From the NCBI RefSeq assembly GCF_000426625.1, contig NZ_KE384547.1:170986-234985 (forward strand): a stretch of DNA of 64,000 nucleotides, read 5' to 3'. This DNA comes from Psychrilyobacter atlanticus DSM 19335. Its GTDB lineage: Bacteria; Fusobacteriota; Fusobacteriia; Fusobacteriales; Fusobacteriaceae. The translations under genes and the position numbers were made by a program. Below, in pieces: positions 1 through 9,001 of this stretch. Position 1 is the first letter of the stretch. Each line of letters opens with the position of its first letter. The notes under the pieces are model-generated. The model saw nothing but the letters and a program-made list of their open reading frames with translations, made no database searches and was not told the DNA's origin.

Positions 1-112
1 AAAAACATTATTATATAGTTTTGAATGTTTAACCGTAAAGGTCATCACCAAAACACTAAGATTTATTTAATAAATCAAGGGTTTTGCGATAACAATATTC
101 AATAAGAAAGTA

Positions 113-231
113 AGCTTGGTAAGAAAAGCTACGGGGGTACACCTGGTCACATTCCGAACCCAGAAGTTAAGTCCGTAAACGCCGAAAGTACTTAGGGGGC
201 AGCCCCTTGGGAGGATAGGAACTTGCCAAGT
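113..231 (+). rRNA. rrf: 5S rRNA (rrn copy 1, operon enters from the left)
   Basis: The sequence is identical to the 5S genes at 17266-17384 and 43089-43207, and its ends pair (cttggtaag with cttgccaag). The preceding 112 bases match the 23S-5S spacer of the third rRNA operon, so the window opens just after a 23S gene. Ends are set by the terminal stem and are good to a few bases. Confidence 0.95.
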
Positions 232-265
232 CTTTTTTATTTTTTGAAGAAATTCAAAAAGCTGA

Positions 266-300
266 AGGAGTCATCAACTAATATTGATGGCTCTTTTTTT
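266..300 (+). terminator. Terminator of rrn copy 1
   Basis: An inverted repeat (gagtcatcaa / ttgatggctc) is followed by seven T. The same hairpin ends the other two rRNA operons. Confidence 0.9.
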
Positions 301-730
301 ATGTATACTATCAAAAATAAAGTTTCAACCCTTAGTATTTTAAGTAGGAGGATTATAAATTTCGATTAGAATCTTAGGAAATATGTGTAATCTGCAATAA
401 AAAGAAAAATCTGATTATTACTACTTCTGTTTCTTTTTTTAAGAGAAACCAAAAAATGAAAATGCGAGTAAAAAAAAGTATCCAAAAAGTGCTAGAAGTT
501 TATATGTTGTTTTAGTAGAGTAAGCCACAATCGTTATTGTAGGAATAGTATAGCTGCTATAAATTCAGGTTGAGATTTTAACAAAAAATAAAATATTTTA
601 TCTGTGAAAACTAGAGCTTTTTAGTGTATCTCGATAGAGATCCGTGTTCAAAGGATTTAAAAGAAAGAAATAGAACGCGAACACTGTTGCATACACTGAA
701 GGAACTTTGATGATTACGGATTTATAACTT
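301..730. other. Gene-free spacer with decayed repeats
   Basis: No convincing reading frame was found. The stretch around 655-730 resembles 43340-43410 behind rrn copy 3 (shared words such as gcatacac, gaaggaact and gatgattac). Short phrases like tgtgtaatctgc at about 384-395 recur near 43445 and 57911. It looks like a decayed duplicate of rrn-flanking DNA plus remnants of a dispersed repeat. Confidence 0.5.
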
Positions 731-767
731 AAAAAGAAGCCATCAATAAATTGATGACTCCTTTTTA
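731..767 (-). terminator. Terminator of the grd operon
   Basis: On the minus strand an inverted repeat (aggagtcatcaat / attgatggctt) is followed by a T run, 50 bases past the grdD stop. The A run on the other side makes it potentially bidirectional. The stem resembles the rRNA operon terminators. Confidence 0.85.
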
Positions 768-816
768 GGTTAAACACTGGTCTAATAGTTGCAGTTCATT
801 TCACTGAGATTAAATA

Positions 817-1986
817 TTAGCAGCTAGTTTTTTCTACTGCGATATATTCATTTTCTCCTAAGATAACAATTGCTTTCTCTTTGTTAGCATCATTAACTAA
901 GATGATTGGTCCTGTACAACCCATTCCTGCTTCTGCATAGATCCCATTTCTCATAAGTTCTAATGCTGCATCATCTAAGTCCATAATATCTATTCCTGAT
1001 ACTTGCGCTGTTACTACTTCTTTTTCTGGTTTTACAAATTCTTCTACTGGTTTTTTAGGTGCTTCAACAAAACTAGCTAAGATATCTTCATATCCTGCTT
1101 TTTTTATCATCTCATATTCTTTGCTTACGATTGCAGCAAGATCATTTTTTCCTAATAGTGCAGCATATTTTATTGCTCCTTCTACTACAGGTACTCCTGA
1201 TGCTCTAGATAAGATTAATATAGTTCTCTTCATATCAAATGATACTCCTGGACCATATCCATATCCGTTTGCTTCATAAGATCCACCTGTTGAGTAAGAA
1301 GAAAACATCTTCATAAGAATATTTCCTGTTAAACTATCAGTTACCATTACATCTGATGATCCCATTAAAAGGTCATTTCCTCTCATGATTGTTCCACCAT
1401 CTGCTCTTCTAGATTCACCAAAGTTAATTGCGTAACCATTGTCAGCTAATTTTCTAAGAGATCTTTCTACAGCTCTTGAGCTGTCTACATTTAAGATTCC
1501 AACAGTAGGATTAGCTATTCCAATTGCTTTAGCTGTTGCTATTCCATAAAGTGAGTTCTTAAACATAGCTTCTGTTCTGTTAGTAGCTGATGTTCCTGTT
1601 GTAGTTCCTATTAACATATCGTTTCCAAAAGCAGGTGTTACTACTCTACCTATTGTAGAAGTTCCTATTGGGAAACTGTAGTGCATAGTTACAGCTGAAT
1701 TGATCTCTTTTGCGTCGATTAATTCTTCCATTCTTTTATGCGCTTCTGCTTCTGTATTAGCTTCTACAACTCTTAAAGCTGTCTCTACTTTAGGTCCGAT
1801 TAAAACTACATCAAAGTCACCACTTAAAGCTGCTTTTTCAGCACCTTTAACGATGTTTTCTACTCCGTGCTCACTACCAATTGTAGTTATTCCTACACAG
1901 ATTTTCTTTCCAAATGACCCTGTTTCCATGGCATTGGCTATATCTAAAAAGCTTTCACCTATCATTTTTTTAATATCTAAAGACAT
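817..1986 (-). CDS. grdD: Glycine reductase component C, alpha subunit GrdD
   Basis: GrdD is the subunit of protein C that, with GrdC, takes the carboxymethyl-selenoether from GrdA and releases acetyl phosphate by phosphorolysis of an acetyl thioester. The 389-residue length fits the family. Near the C terminus a Gly-Met-Gly-Cys-Thr-Gly-Pro segment places Cys357 where the acetylated cysteine of characterised GrdD is expected (family knowledge). The start follows a G-rich ribosome site, and only 13 bases separate it from the grdC stop, so translation is probably coupled. It is the last gene of the operon, followed by a terminator. The enzyme is cytoplasmic. Confidence 0.95.
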   Translation of the reverse strand: MSLDIKKMIGESFLDIANAMETGSFGKKICVGITTIGSEHGVENIVKGAEKAALSGDFDVVLIGPKVETALRVVEANTEAEAHKRMEELIDAKEINSAVTMHYSFPIGTSTIGRVVTPAFGNDMLIGTTTGTSATNRTEAMFKNSLYGIATAKAIGIANPTVGILNVDSSRAVERSLRKLADNGYAINFGESRRADGGTIMRGNDLLMGSSDVMVTDSLTGNILMKMFSSYSTGGSYEANGYGYGPGVSFDMKRTILILSRASGVPVVEGAIKYAALLGKNDLAAIVSKEYEMIKKAGYEDILASFVEAPKKPVEEFVKPEKEVVTAQVSGIDIMDLDDAALELMRNGIYAEAGMGCTGPIILVNDANKEKAIVILGENEYIAVEKTSC

Positions 1987-1999
1987 ATAACTAACCCCC

Positions 2000-3535
2000 T
2001 TAACCTAAGAATTGAGAGGCAAAGTTTTTCATAGCTTCTGCAATCATTGTATTGATTTCATCTTTAGAAACTTTTCCTGCTTCCTCTGTAACACCTGTGT
2101 TTCTCTCTACCATGATAGATACACCATCGAATAAGTTAGTCATTCTTCCTAAGAATAATGATCCTTTTCCTACTACCATTACTCTGTTTAACTCACCTGT
2201 AGTTAATTCATCCATAGCAAATCCTAAGTAAGGTACTCCTGAAGGGATATGACCTTGTGTAGGTGCCCATCCAACCATTCCGTTATTTACAACGAAATCT
2301 TTCATAGCTTTCTTTTCGATATGTCCTTTCTTAACTCCACAAGCTCCGATCATCTTGTAGTTTCCTTCAGGTACATCTCCTGCTCCTGCTGGTTTTGTAA
2401 CATCTGGGTTTTGCATCTCTACTGAGTACTTATCTACATCTGTGATTTTTAATCCAGCTCTTTCTAATGGCTCGATTACTAATGATGAGATAACTGCTTG
2501 AGGTGAAGATCCTGTTCCTACAGTATGTCTACCTACGAAATCAGTATTGATTACTGGACTAACTCCGTCATTTTCAGAGATTAAGATAGCAAATGCTCCT
2601 AATGTATCCTCTAAGATAGGTAAGTCTTTTTTAACATGGTCTTTACCGTTCATTCCTAATTTTGCTGTAGCTCCACCTGCAACTACTACAACGTTCTTGT
2701 ACGTTCCAGCTTTTACTAATGATGCTGCGTTTATTAATGAATGAGTAGGTGCTGCACAGAATCCTCTAAGGTCTGATCCAGTTGCATTTACTGCTCCAGA
2801 TGCTTCTGCGATAGCTTTAGCGAAGTTTCCTCCACCTCTTTGGTTCATATCTCCACAAGCTTCTTCTGAACATTCGATTACATAGTCGATAGTTGTAGGA
2901 TCGATGTTGTTTCTTGCAATTAAGTTTTTAAATGCTAAGATTCCAGATGCTTTTACAACTAAGTTTTCAAATATTACATGTGAACTTAAGTTAGAGTCTA
3001 CATCATGAGCTCTCTTAACACATCCAACTAATTTATCTTCATGGTATAATCCTTCTGCTCCCTCTTCATTTACTAAAGCTTCGATTACAGAGAAATCATG
3101 ACCTTTGCTTAATTGAGCTTCGTCAGCTTCAGAATAGAACTCATAGTTTCTATATGCTTCTACTGCGTCAGCTAAGAATGCTGTTTCTAATAATACTAAG
3201 TCGAAAACGTCAGCTAATTTAACCATTACGATAAATTCTTTTTGAGCTAAGATCTCTCCGAATTTACCTTTGTTTGAAGAACCTTCAATATTTTTACCTA
3301 CGAATGGCATTCCAACTTCTTTTAATTTTTCAGGAGTCATATTTCCAATGTAAGTTTGGTTAGGTCCGTAGTTTACTACTTCTTCATAAGTTCTATAACT
3401 GTTTCTGATATTTTTTAAATATTCAGAATCCGGGTTAGTATGTTTTTCAACTGTTTGTGTAGTTCCATTGTGTAAGATCATGTCTGGAGTATGCACTAAA
3501 CAATATGCTGCTCCTTTTAAAACTGCAAAATTCAT
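2000..3535 (-). CDS. grdC: Glycine reductase component C, beta subunit GrdC
   Basis: This 511-residue protein is the larger subunit of protein C, a relative of the FabH/thiolase-like condensing enzyme fold. With GrdD it converts the GrdA-bound carboxymethyl group to acetyl phosphate. The N terminus (MNFAVLKGAAYCLVHTPDM) and the central Asp-Leu-Arg-Gly-Phe-Cys segment are typical of GrdC. The ribosome site GGAGGA sits 7 bases before the ATG. It follows grdB after a 90-base gap and precedes grdD by 13 bases, which is the usual grdB-grdC-grdD order. Confidence 0.95.
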   Translation of the reverse strand: MNFAVLKGAAYCLVHTPDMILHNGTTQTVEKHTNPDSEYLKNIRNSYRTYEEVVNYGPNQTYIGNMTPEKLKEVGMPFVGKNIEGSSNKGKFGEILAQKEFIVMVKLADVFDLVLLETAFLADAVEAYRNYEFYSEADEAQLSKGHDFSVIEALVNEEGAEGLYHEDKLVGCVKRAHDVDSNLSSHVIFENLVVKASGILAFKNLIARNNIDPTTIDYVIECSEEACGDMNQRGGGNFAKAIAEASGAVNATGSDLRGFCAAPTHSLINAASLVKAGTYKNVVVVAGGATAKLGMNGKDHVKKDLPILEDTLGAFAILISENDGVSPVINTDFVGRHTVGTGSSPQAVISSLVIEPLERAGLKITDVDKYSVEMQNPDVTKPAGAGDVPEGNYKMIGACGVKKGHIEKKAMKDFVVNNGMVGWAPTQGHIPSGVPYLGFAMDELTTGELNRVMVVGKGSLFLGRMTNLFDGVSIMVERNTGVTEEAGKVSKDEINTMIAEAMKNFASQFLG

Positions 3536-3625
3536 CTTTTATTCCTCCGATTTTTATTATATATTTATATTGCTATTAAAAAATAAGGGAAAGAGACAAT
3601 AACTCTTCCCCTTATTTAAGTTTAA

Positions 3626-4918
3626 TTATTTAACTTGGAATACTGTTTGTTCAGTAACTTCAGTAGTTAAAGAAGCTAAAGCTGTTTTAACTATGTCTTT
3701 TCTTATTTTCAATTGGTCTTCCGCACATAATGCAGGGTCTCCAAATGGATGTGGAATTGCTATTGCAGGAACTATTCTGTTAGCTCCTACTGTTAGAGAG
3801 ATAGGAACTACAGTACAAATATGTACTACAGGTATTCCACTTTTTTCTATTTCTTTTACCATCGTTGCACCGCAACGAGTACAAGTTCCTCATGTAGAAG
3901 TTAGGATTACTCCGTCTACTCCTGCAGCAACTAGTTCTTTTGTGAATTCAGCTGCGAACGCTTTAGAGTTCTTTACTGAAGTTCCGTTTCCTGTTGTAGA
4001 ATAGTAGTAAGGATGGATAGATCCGATTACTCCTTCAGCTTCAAATTGTCTTAAAGCATCTGTAGGAACTACTACGTTTGGATCGTCGTTAGCATATGTA
4101 GGGTCGAATCCTCCATGAGCAGTTTCTCCCATGTTTTCTAATTCATATCTACCATATTTTTGAGCTGATGAAGCTTCAATTCTATCAGGGTTTCCAGAAG
4201 GAACCATTCCACCAGAAGTAACTAATGCTATTTTAGCAGTTGATAAGTCTTTGATTGCCTTTCCAGGTTCAACATTATCAAATAATGGCATTGGATATTC
4301 AGTTACAAATTCCTCACCTTTTAATTTATTTACTAACATATCTACTGCTCTTTCAGCACCGACCTTTTCAGCGAAGTAATTCTGTCTTACTCCTCTTACA
4401 TGGTATCCTTCTTCAGCTGGAGATCCAATAACTTCTTTCTTACCTAACTTTAAAGCAAGAGCTGCTAATGGCTTTATAGCCTTTCTCATTCCTGCTGCTG
4501 AGTTAGTTGTAGAAACAATATGAAGATCTTTTCTGTACATATCTACACCAGGGTTCTCAATGTACATAGCAGTAACTACAGGAATTCCTAATTCCTCTTT
4601 TACAGCTTTTGCGATAGTTCCACAAGCTACTCCGTATCTTCCTGCGTTGAAAGCAGGTCCTGCGATAAATAAGTCAGGCTTTGCAGCTTTTACCATTTCT
4701 AATATTTCTTTTGTAGCTTCTTCTACATTCTCATTTAAATAAGAATCTCCACAAATTACTGTTCCTACGATTTCTGCTTCTTCACCAAATTGTTGCATAA
4801 GAGCTGAACCAGGACCTACAATTTCATTTCTGAATTCAGGTTTGATATCAGCTTTTTCTTCTCCACCAATTCCGGCGAAGAATTGATTTATATAGTGAAC
4901 TACTTTTATTTTATTCAT
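3626..4918 (-). CDS. grdB: Glycine reductase component B, selenoprotein subunit GrdB (UGA read as Sec)
   Basis: GrdB is the substrate-specific selenoprotein of glycine reductase protein B, which with pyruvoyl-carrying GrdE activates glycine. The frame is interrupted by TGA at 3890-3892. Reading it as selenocysteine joins both halves into 430 residues, close to the family length of about 436. Sec343 begins a Sec-Gly-Thr-Cys-Thr-Arg-Cys-Gly-Ala-Thr motif, the known UxxCxxC redox site. A perfect 6-bp stem with loop GGT lies about 12 bases past the UGA, as expected of a bacterial SECIS. Automated calling would split the gene into 342- and 78-residue pieces. A GGGGG ribosome site precedes the ATG at 4918. 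Confidence 0.95.
3863..3877 (-). promoter_or_regulatory. Candidate SECIS hairpin in grdB
   Basis: On the minus strand the coding sequence CGTTGC-GGT-GCAACG forms a perfect 6-bp stem with a 3-base loop, just downstream of the UGA codon. Bacterial SECIS elements are coding-region hairpins at about this distance, bound by SelB, often with G and U in the loop. The hairpin is visible; SelB recognition is inferred. Confidence 0.7.
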
Positions 4919-4962
4919 TCAAATCCCCCGTAATTAAGACTATCTTGCATCGATATTGTATT

Positions 4963-4986
4963 ACTAGGGATTATTAAATCCCTAGT
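4963..4986. other. Perfect 10-bp hairpin in the grdA-grdB spacer
   Basis: ACTAGGGATT and AATCCCTAGT flank the loop ATTA. No T run follows on the minus strand, so it is not a classical terminator of grdA. It would lie in the 5' leader of a transcript started at the promoter at 5032-5063 and could stabilise mRNA ends or mark a processing site. Confidence 0.6.
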
Positions 4987-5031
4987 TTATATTATAAATT
5001 TTTGATAATTGATTTTATTAAATTTGTTTCT

Positions 5032-5063
5032 ATTATATAGGCTCACCTGAGCCATATGTTCAA
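5032..5063 (-). promoter_or_regulatory. Candidate internal promoter before grdB with a central inverted repeat
   Basis: Minus-strand TTGAAC (5058-5063) and TATAAT (5032-5037) are separated by 20 bases. That spacer contains GGCTCA-n2-TGAGCC (5040-5053), nearly centred. An over-long spacer with a dyad between the boxes is the layout of promoters remodelled by MerR-family activators. The sequence is visible; the regulator class is inferred. Confidence 0.5.
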
Positions 5064-5205
5064 TGGATTTTTTCTGAGAATTATTTTGATTAAAGATTTG
5101 GTGTGTGCCTTGCATAAGGACACGGTTTCTGAATATGATCTCTTAGTTTTTTAGTTATTTTTTTATTGCTATTGTTGGTTCAGTTATTACAAGTTTTGCG
5201 AGAAA

Positions 5206-5682
5206 TTAAAGGTATTTACAACCTTCTCCTCTGATTTCGTTCATTTCTTCTACGATTTCTTCTACTTCTAATACCATTTCCATCATTCCTACTTGCTCTT
5301 CAAATTTGTCTGCATCTACAGCACCTTTGAATTGATCTTCTAATACGTGGAATACTGTTAATCCTAACGCTTCGTTAGCTAGTACTCCTGAGAATGTAGG
5401 GTCTCCCATTGTTACTGTTTCTGCAGCTAAGCCAGATGCCTCTGCCTCTGCTGCTCCTAATATAACTACTAAGTTTTCTGGTCCATATTCAGTTGCGAAA
5501 TCTTTAATTCTTTTTTGATTCTCTAAATCCATTGCTCCAGCAGCCGTTCAGACAAAGCATTCTGTAGAAGCAAATATTACTTCTACGTTTGCCATTGTCT
5601 CAGCGCACTCCTTTATAGCTTCTCCAGGTACACCGTCTCTATCTCCGACGATGATCAATTTTTTATTTTCATAATTAAACAT
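5206..5682 (-). CDS. grdA: Glycine reductase component A, selenoprotein GrdA (UGA read as Sec)
   Basis: GrdA is the small selenoprotein that carries the carboxymethyl group from protein B to protein C and is re-reduced by thioredoxin. The annotated frame must extend past TGA at 5548-5550 to the ATG at 5680-5682, which has an AGGAGG site about 6 bases upstream. This gives 158 residues, the normal family length. Sec45 lies in Cys-Phe-Val-Sec-Thr-Ala-Ala-Gly-Ala, the known CxxU redox motif of GrdA. Reading from the next ATG would give only a 108-residue fragment without the active site. The gene lies 67 bases after grdE; a 287-base structured spacer separates it from grdB. Confidence 0.95.
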
Positions 5683-5749
5683 GTGATGCCTCCTAATTGT
5701 TTTATTTATTTTTTAAACGCTATTCTTATAGAAGTTTTATTAATTAAAA

Positions 5750-7036
5750 CTAGTACATTTTAGCTGTTAATTTGTTGAATCCTAATTCGTTTGTTGCACC
5801 AGTGATTATTTGGATCTCAGCTTCGATAGTTCCGTCAGCTTTTAATGAACCGTCAAATCCACCTGATAATGTATCAGTGTAGTCTAACATTCCGATAACT
5901 TTGTCCATTGGAGCTAAAGTTATCATTTGGTTAGCGTTTCCACCAGTTATTACTGCGTTAGCTGCTACGTCTGCATCTGCTAATGATTGAGATGATCCAT
6001 CTCTACCAGCATACTCGTCAGTAACGATAACTGTTTTAACACCTTGAGCTTCTACTTTCTTACAGTTCATGATTAAGTCAGTATCAGGGTTTCCGAATCC
6101 TTCTTGAGAGATTACTACACCATCTAATCCTAAGTATTTAGTAAATTTAGCTGTCCAGTCAGATGATCTTTCTTTATCTGCTAAGTATACGTTTTCGTTA
6201 GTTATGATGATTCCCATGAAGTTGATTTCTTTTCCATGCTGCTTGTATAAGTTTTTGATGATTGGGTTATTTAAGTGATGGTAACTTGTATTTTTGTCAC
6301 AAGCTGATACACAGTTTCCACTTAAGATAGCTCCGTCCATAACTTCAGTTGGATATAAGATAGTTGGTACTATTTTCTTAGCATCTACACCATATACATA
6401 AGTATCATGTAAAAGACCTTGAGTTTGTAACATGTATACATAAGCTACTTTTGGTAACTCAGGGTACTCGTTAGCTTGCTCTAATAAAGGTTTAGTTTCG
6501 AATACTTCGATATTATCAGGAGTAACGTTTTCTCCTAATTTACCTAAGTGTGCAGCGATTTTTAATCCAGCCATTCTAGCAGCTGCTTCATAAGCATGTG
6601 ACTCGATTCCTTCTTTAGCTTCAATAACCATACATAAGTTATTTAACTTTGAGAAAGGACTGTAATCTGCTGCAACACCAGTCATGTCGATGATTCCTTC
6701 TTGGAATCCAACAATTTTACCACAAGTTACTACTGCAGACCCTTTTAGTACATGAGTTCTACCTTCTCCAACAGTTTTTACATTTGAGATAATTCCAGGG
6801 AAAATACCAGCTTTTCCTCCAACTTTTACTCTAGGCTCAATTACATCTTTAACAGGTGTAATTCTAACACTTTCTCCAGGCTTTGCTAATTCAAGTTTAA
6901 CGTCAATGATTCTGTCATCCTCTAAAACAATTGCCTTAATTTCTTCCGCATTTACATGTAAAACACCGTTTTCTACTTTTGAGACATCTGCAAATTTTAT
7001 ATCTGAAATATTAATTTCTCCTAATTCTAAACGCAA
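5750..7036 (-). CDS. grdE: Glycine reductase component B proprotein GrdE
   Basis: GrdE is a proprotein that cleaves itself into alpha and beta subunits of protein B. The new N terminus at a cysteine becomes the pyruvoyl (carbonyl) group that binds the amino group of glycine. The 428-residue length fits. The Ser-Gly-Asn-Cys-Val-Ser-Ala-Cys-Asp segment puts the expected cleavage residue at Cys242, the position described for the Eubacterium (Peptoclostridium) acidaminophilum protein. It follows trxA by 54 bases and precedes grdA by 67 bases. Confidence 0.95.
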   Translation of the reverse strand: MRLELGEINISDIKFADVSKVENGVLHVNAEEIKAIVLEDDRIIDVKLELAKPGESVRITPVKDVIEPRVKVGGKAGIFPGIISNVKTVGEGRTHVLKGSAVVTCGKIVGFQEGIIDMTGVAADYSPFSKLNNLCMVIEAKEGIESHAYEAAARMAGLKIAAHLGKLGENVTPDNIEVFETKPLLEQANEYPELPKVAYVYMLQTQGLLHDTYVYGVDAKKIVPTILYPTEVMDGAILSGNCVSACDKNTSYHHLNNPIIKNLYKQHGKEINFMGIIITNENVYLADKERSSDWTAKFTKYLGLDGVVISQEGFGNPDTDLIMNCKKVEAQGVKTVIVTDEYAGRDGSSQSLADADVAANAVITGGNANQMITLAPMDKVIGMLDYTDTLSGGFDGSLKADGTIEAEIQIITGATNELGFNKLTAKMY

Positions 7037-7090
7037 ATATCACACCCCCTTAAATTATTATAAAATAAACTTTGATTATTGCCAAAATAT

Positions 7091-7411
7091 CTACTTGATG
7101 TTTTCAGCTAACATATTTTCAATGTTTTTTGCTGTTGCATCGTCTTTTGTTAATTCTGCTACTTTTTCTCCACCTTTATATAAAGTGATTGTAGGTAATC
7201 CTAATACTTTTTGCTTTATTGCCATTCTTCTTGCTTTACTTGTGTTTAATTTTACGAATTTAGCTTTATCAGCATTTTTTTCAGCTATTACTTCTAATTC
7301 AGGTAATAATGCTTGGCATGGTACACACCCATCACTATAATAGTCTACTAATACATAACCTTCTGCATTTAGTACTTCTTCTTCGAATGTTCCCTTATCT
7401 ACGATTAACAT
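7091..7411 (-). CDS. trxA: Thioredoxin of the glycine reductase system
   Basis: This 106-residue cytoplasmic thioredoxin has the active site Gly-Cys29-Val-Pro-Cys32 instead of the usual WCGPC. That variant is known from thioredoxins encoded with grd genes. It should pass electrons from TrxB to GrdA. The start is supported by an AGGAGG-type site, and 13 bases separate it from the trxB stop. No signal peptide is present. Confidence 0.93.
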   Translation of the reverse strand: MLIVDKGTFEEEVLNAEGYVLVDYYSDGCVPCQALLPELEVIAEKNADKAKFVKLNTSKARRMAIKQKVLGLPTITLYKGGEKVAELTKDDATAKNIENMLAENIK

Positions 7412-7424
7412 AAATTGATCCTCC

Positions 7425-8366
7425 TTAAAATTTTTCTTCCATATATTTTTCAGCTAACGTTGCTGCGATTGCTCCATCAGCAGTAGCTGTTACTACTTGT
7501 CTAAGTGCTTTAGGTCTAATATCTCCTGCTGCAAATACTCCTTCTACATTTGTTCTCATTTCATCGTCAGTTTTGATATATCCCCAGTCATCCATTTCTA
7601 TATGACCTTTGAATGTATCTGAATGTGGTACATAACCAACAAATGCGAATAATCCAAATGTTCCATCTTCTTCATCTGCTTTGTACTCTGTTAATTCTCC
7701 AGTTTTTAAGTTTCTGAATACTGCTGTTTCTAATATTCCGTCACCTTTTAATTCTTCAACTGTTGAATCCCACATAAATGCTAACTTGTCATTTTTAAAC
7801 GCCTTTTCTTGAATAGATTTAGCTGCTCTTAATTCATCTCTTCTATGTACTATAGTTACTTTTCTAGCAAATTTAGTTAGATACATTGCTTCTTCAACAG
7901 CTGTGTCTCCTCCACCGATTACGAATACTTCGAAATCTTCAAAGAAGTCAGCGTCACATGTAGCACAATATGAAACTCCCTTACCAGTAAATTCAGCTTC
8001 TCCAGGACAACCCATCTTTCTAGGTGTAGCTCCAGTTGCTATAATAACTGACTTAGCTTTATACTCTTCTTTGTCACCTTTAACTATTTTGATGTCTCCA
8101 GAAAAATCTACATCTATTACATCGTCAGCTTTGATCTCTGCACCGAATTCTGTAACTTGCTCTACCATTCTAGCGATTAGAGATGGTCCTGTAGCTTCTC
8201 TTACAGATCCAGGATAGTTTGCTACTTCATGAGTTATAACAATCTGTCCTCCAGTTTTACTTTTTTCCAATACTAATGTAGATAATTTTGATCTTCCTGC
8301 ATATAGAGCTGCAGATAATCCTGCTGGTCCTGCACCTATTACTATAAGGTCGTATATTTTTGACAT
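7425..8366 (-). CDS. trxB: Thioredoxin reductase
   Basis: This is a 313-residue flavoprotein of the low-molecular-weight thioredoxin reductase family. The N-terminal FAD site is Gly-Ala-Gly-Pro-Ala-Gly (residues 11-16). The redox cysteines are Cys134-Ala-Thr-Cys137, followed by the NAD(P)H-binding Gly-Gly-Gly-Asp-Thr-Ala segment. In this operon it supplies electrons through TrxA to glycine reductase. It lies between grdX and trxA, and an AGGAGGG site precedes the ATG. Confidence 0.95.
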   Translation of the reverse strand: MSKIYDLIVIGAGPAGLSAALYAGRSKLSTLVLEKSKTGGQIVITHEVANYPGSVREATGPSLIARMVEQVTEFGAEIKADDVIDVDFSGDIKIVKGDKEEYKAKSVIIATGATPRKMGCPGEAEFTGKGVSYCATCDADFFEDFEVFVIGGGDTAVEEAMYLTKFARKVTIVHRRDELRAAKSIQEKAFKNDKLAFMWDSTVEELKGDGILETAVFRNLKTGELTEYKADEEDGTFGLFAFVGYVPHSDTFKGHIEMDDWGYIKTDDEMRTNVEGVFAAGDIRPKALRQVVTATADGAIAATLAEKYMEEKF

Positions 8367-8395
8367 TGTACCCTCCTAATATATATATATTTTAT

Positions 8396-8776
8396 TTAAT
8401 TATTTTGAGTTATACTTTCGACACCACTAGTAATGATATCGCAATCGATTAATTTGAAGTCACCTATAATTTTGTCTGTCCATCCTCTTCTTAAGACAAA
8501 TTTTTTAGTAGTTATTATAGCATCTTCGATAAGTTTCAAAGAATCAAAGTTTAACTTAGTAGCTTCTTCAGATATTATTATTGATTTAAAAGGTGTTTCC
8601 CCAGGTTTGATACTCCCTGTCAATGGATGGGTTAAAATTTCGTGACCAATATGAACTTTTGATCTTGTGAATTCCATTATTTCTAAAAAGGTAGCATCTT
8701 CATGGTAATCCATAGGGTAAAGATCCTTATATTTTAAGTTAACCGAAGGATTGTTAGTTATTATTCTAAATTTCAT
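8396..8776 (-). CDS. grdX: GrdX family protein
   Basis: This 126-residue cytoplasmic protein has no signal peptide or membrane segment. It matches the GrdX proteins that head glycine reductase operons in Clostridia; their function is not established. Start: the ATG at 8776 has a GGAGG site just upstream. It begins the operon as I see it; trxB starts 29 bases after its stop. I saw no clear promoter in the 50 bases between it and the terminator at 8826-8864, so its expression may depend on readthrough. Confidence 0.85.
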   Translation of the reverse strand: MKFRIITNNPSVNLKYKDLYPMDYHEDATFLEIMEFTRSKVHIGHEILTHPLTGSIKPGETPFKSIIISEEATKLNFDSLKLIEDAIITTKKFVLRRGWTDKIIGDFKLIDCDIITSGVESITQNN

Positions 8777-8825
8777 TTTTCCCTCCTAAACAAGAGTAGT
8801 TGTTCTCTTTTTCACATTTTTTTCC

Positions 8826-8864
8826 AAAAAAATAAAAAGTATTCAATAGATATAGATACTTTTT
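8826..8864 (-). terminator. Terminator behind the tRNA-like RNA gene
   Basis: AAAAAGTAT and ATACTTTTT pair across a 13-base loop and are followed on the minus strand by a T-rich run. It separates the small RNA gene from grdX. Confidence 0.7.
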
Positions 8865-8903
8865 AATTTTTATTTATTTTGATTATATTGATACTTATTT
8901 GAT

Positions 8904-8995
8904 GGAATTATGAGGGAATCGAACCCACCTACAATAACTTAATATTGAAACTCGATTTTAATATCGGTAAGCACACCAGCGTCTTGTCTATTTCC
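8904..8995 (-). ncRNA. tRNA-like RNA with tRNA(Sec)-like architecture; anticodon not assignable
   Basis: The 92-base element ends in a T arm (GTGGG-TTCGATT-CCCTC, one mismatch). It also shows a partly paired acceptor (GGAA with TTCC), a 6-bp D stem with one bulge and the 4-base loop TGGT, and a long variable arm (CAATA / TATTG). Long D stem, 4-base D loop, long variable arm and 92-base length are hallmarks of bacterial tRNA(Sec), and the neighbour is a selenoprotein operon. Against this, the anticodon stem is only 4 bp with a 6-base loop (ATTAAA) and no UCA is presented, and the acceptor has mismatches. It may be a divergent selC, a tRNA pseudogene or a tRNA mimic. The predicted start of transcription coincides with its first G. 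Confidence 0.4.
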
Positions 8996-9001
8996 AATTT
9001 A

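Noticed and set aside
3693-4004. A 103-codon plus-strand frame opposite grdB
   Set aside because: It is a shadow frame that bridges the UGA codon of grdB; no ribosome site and no family.
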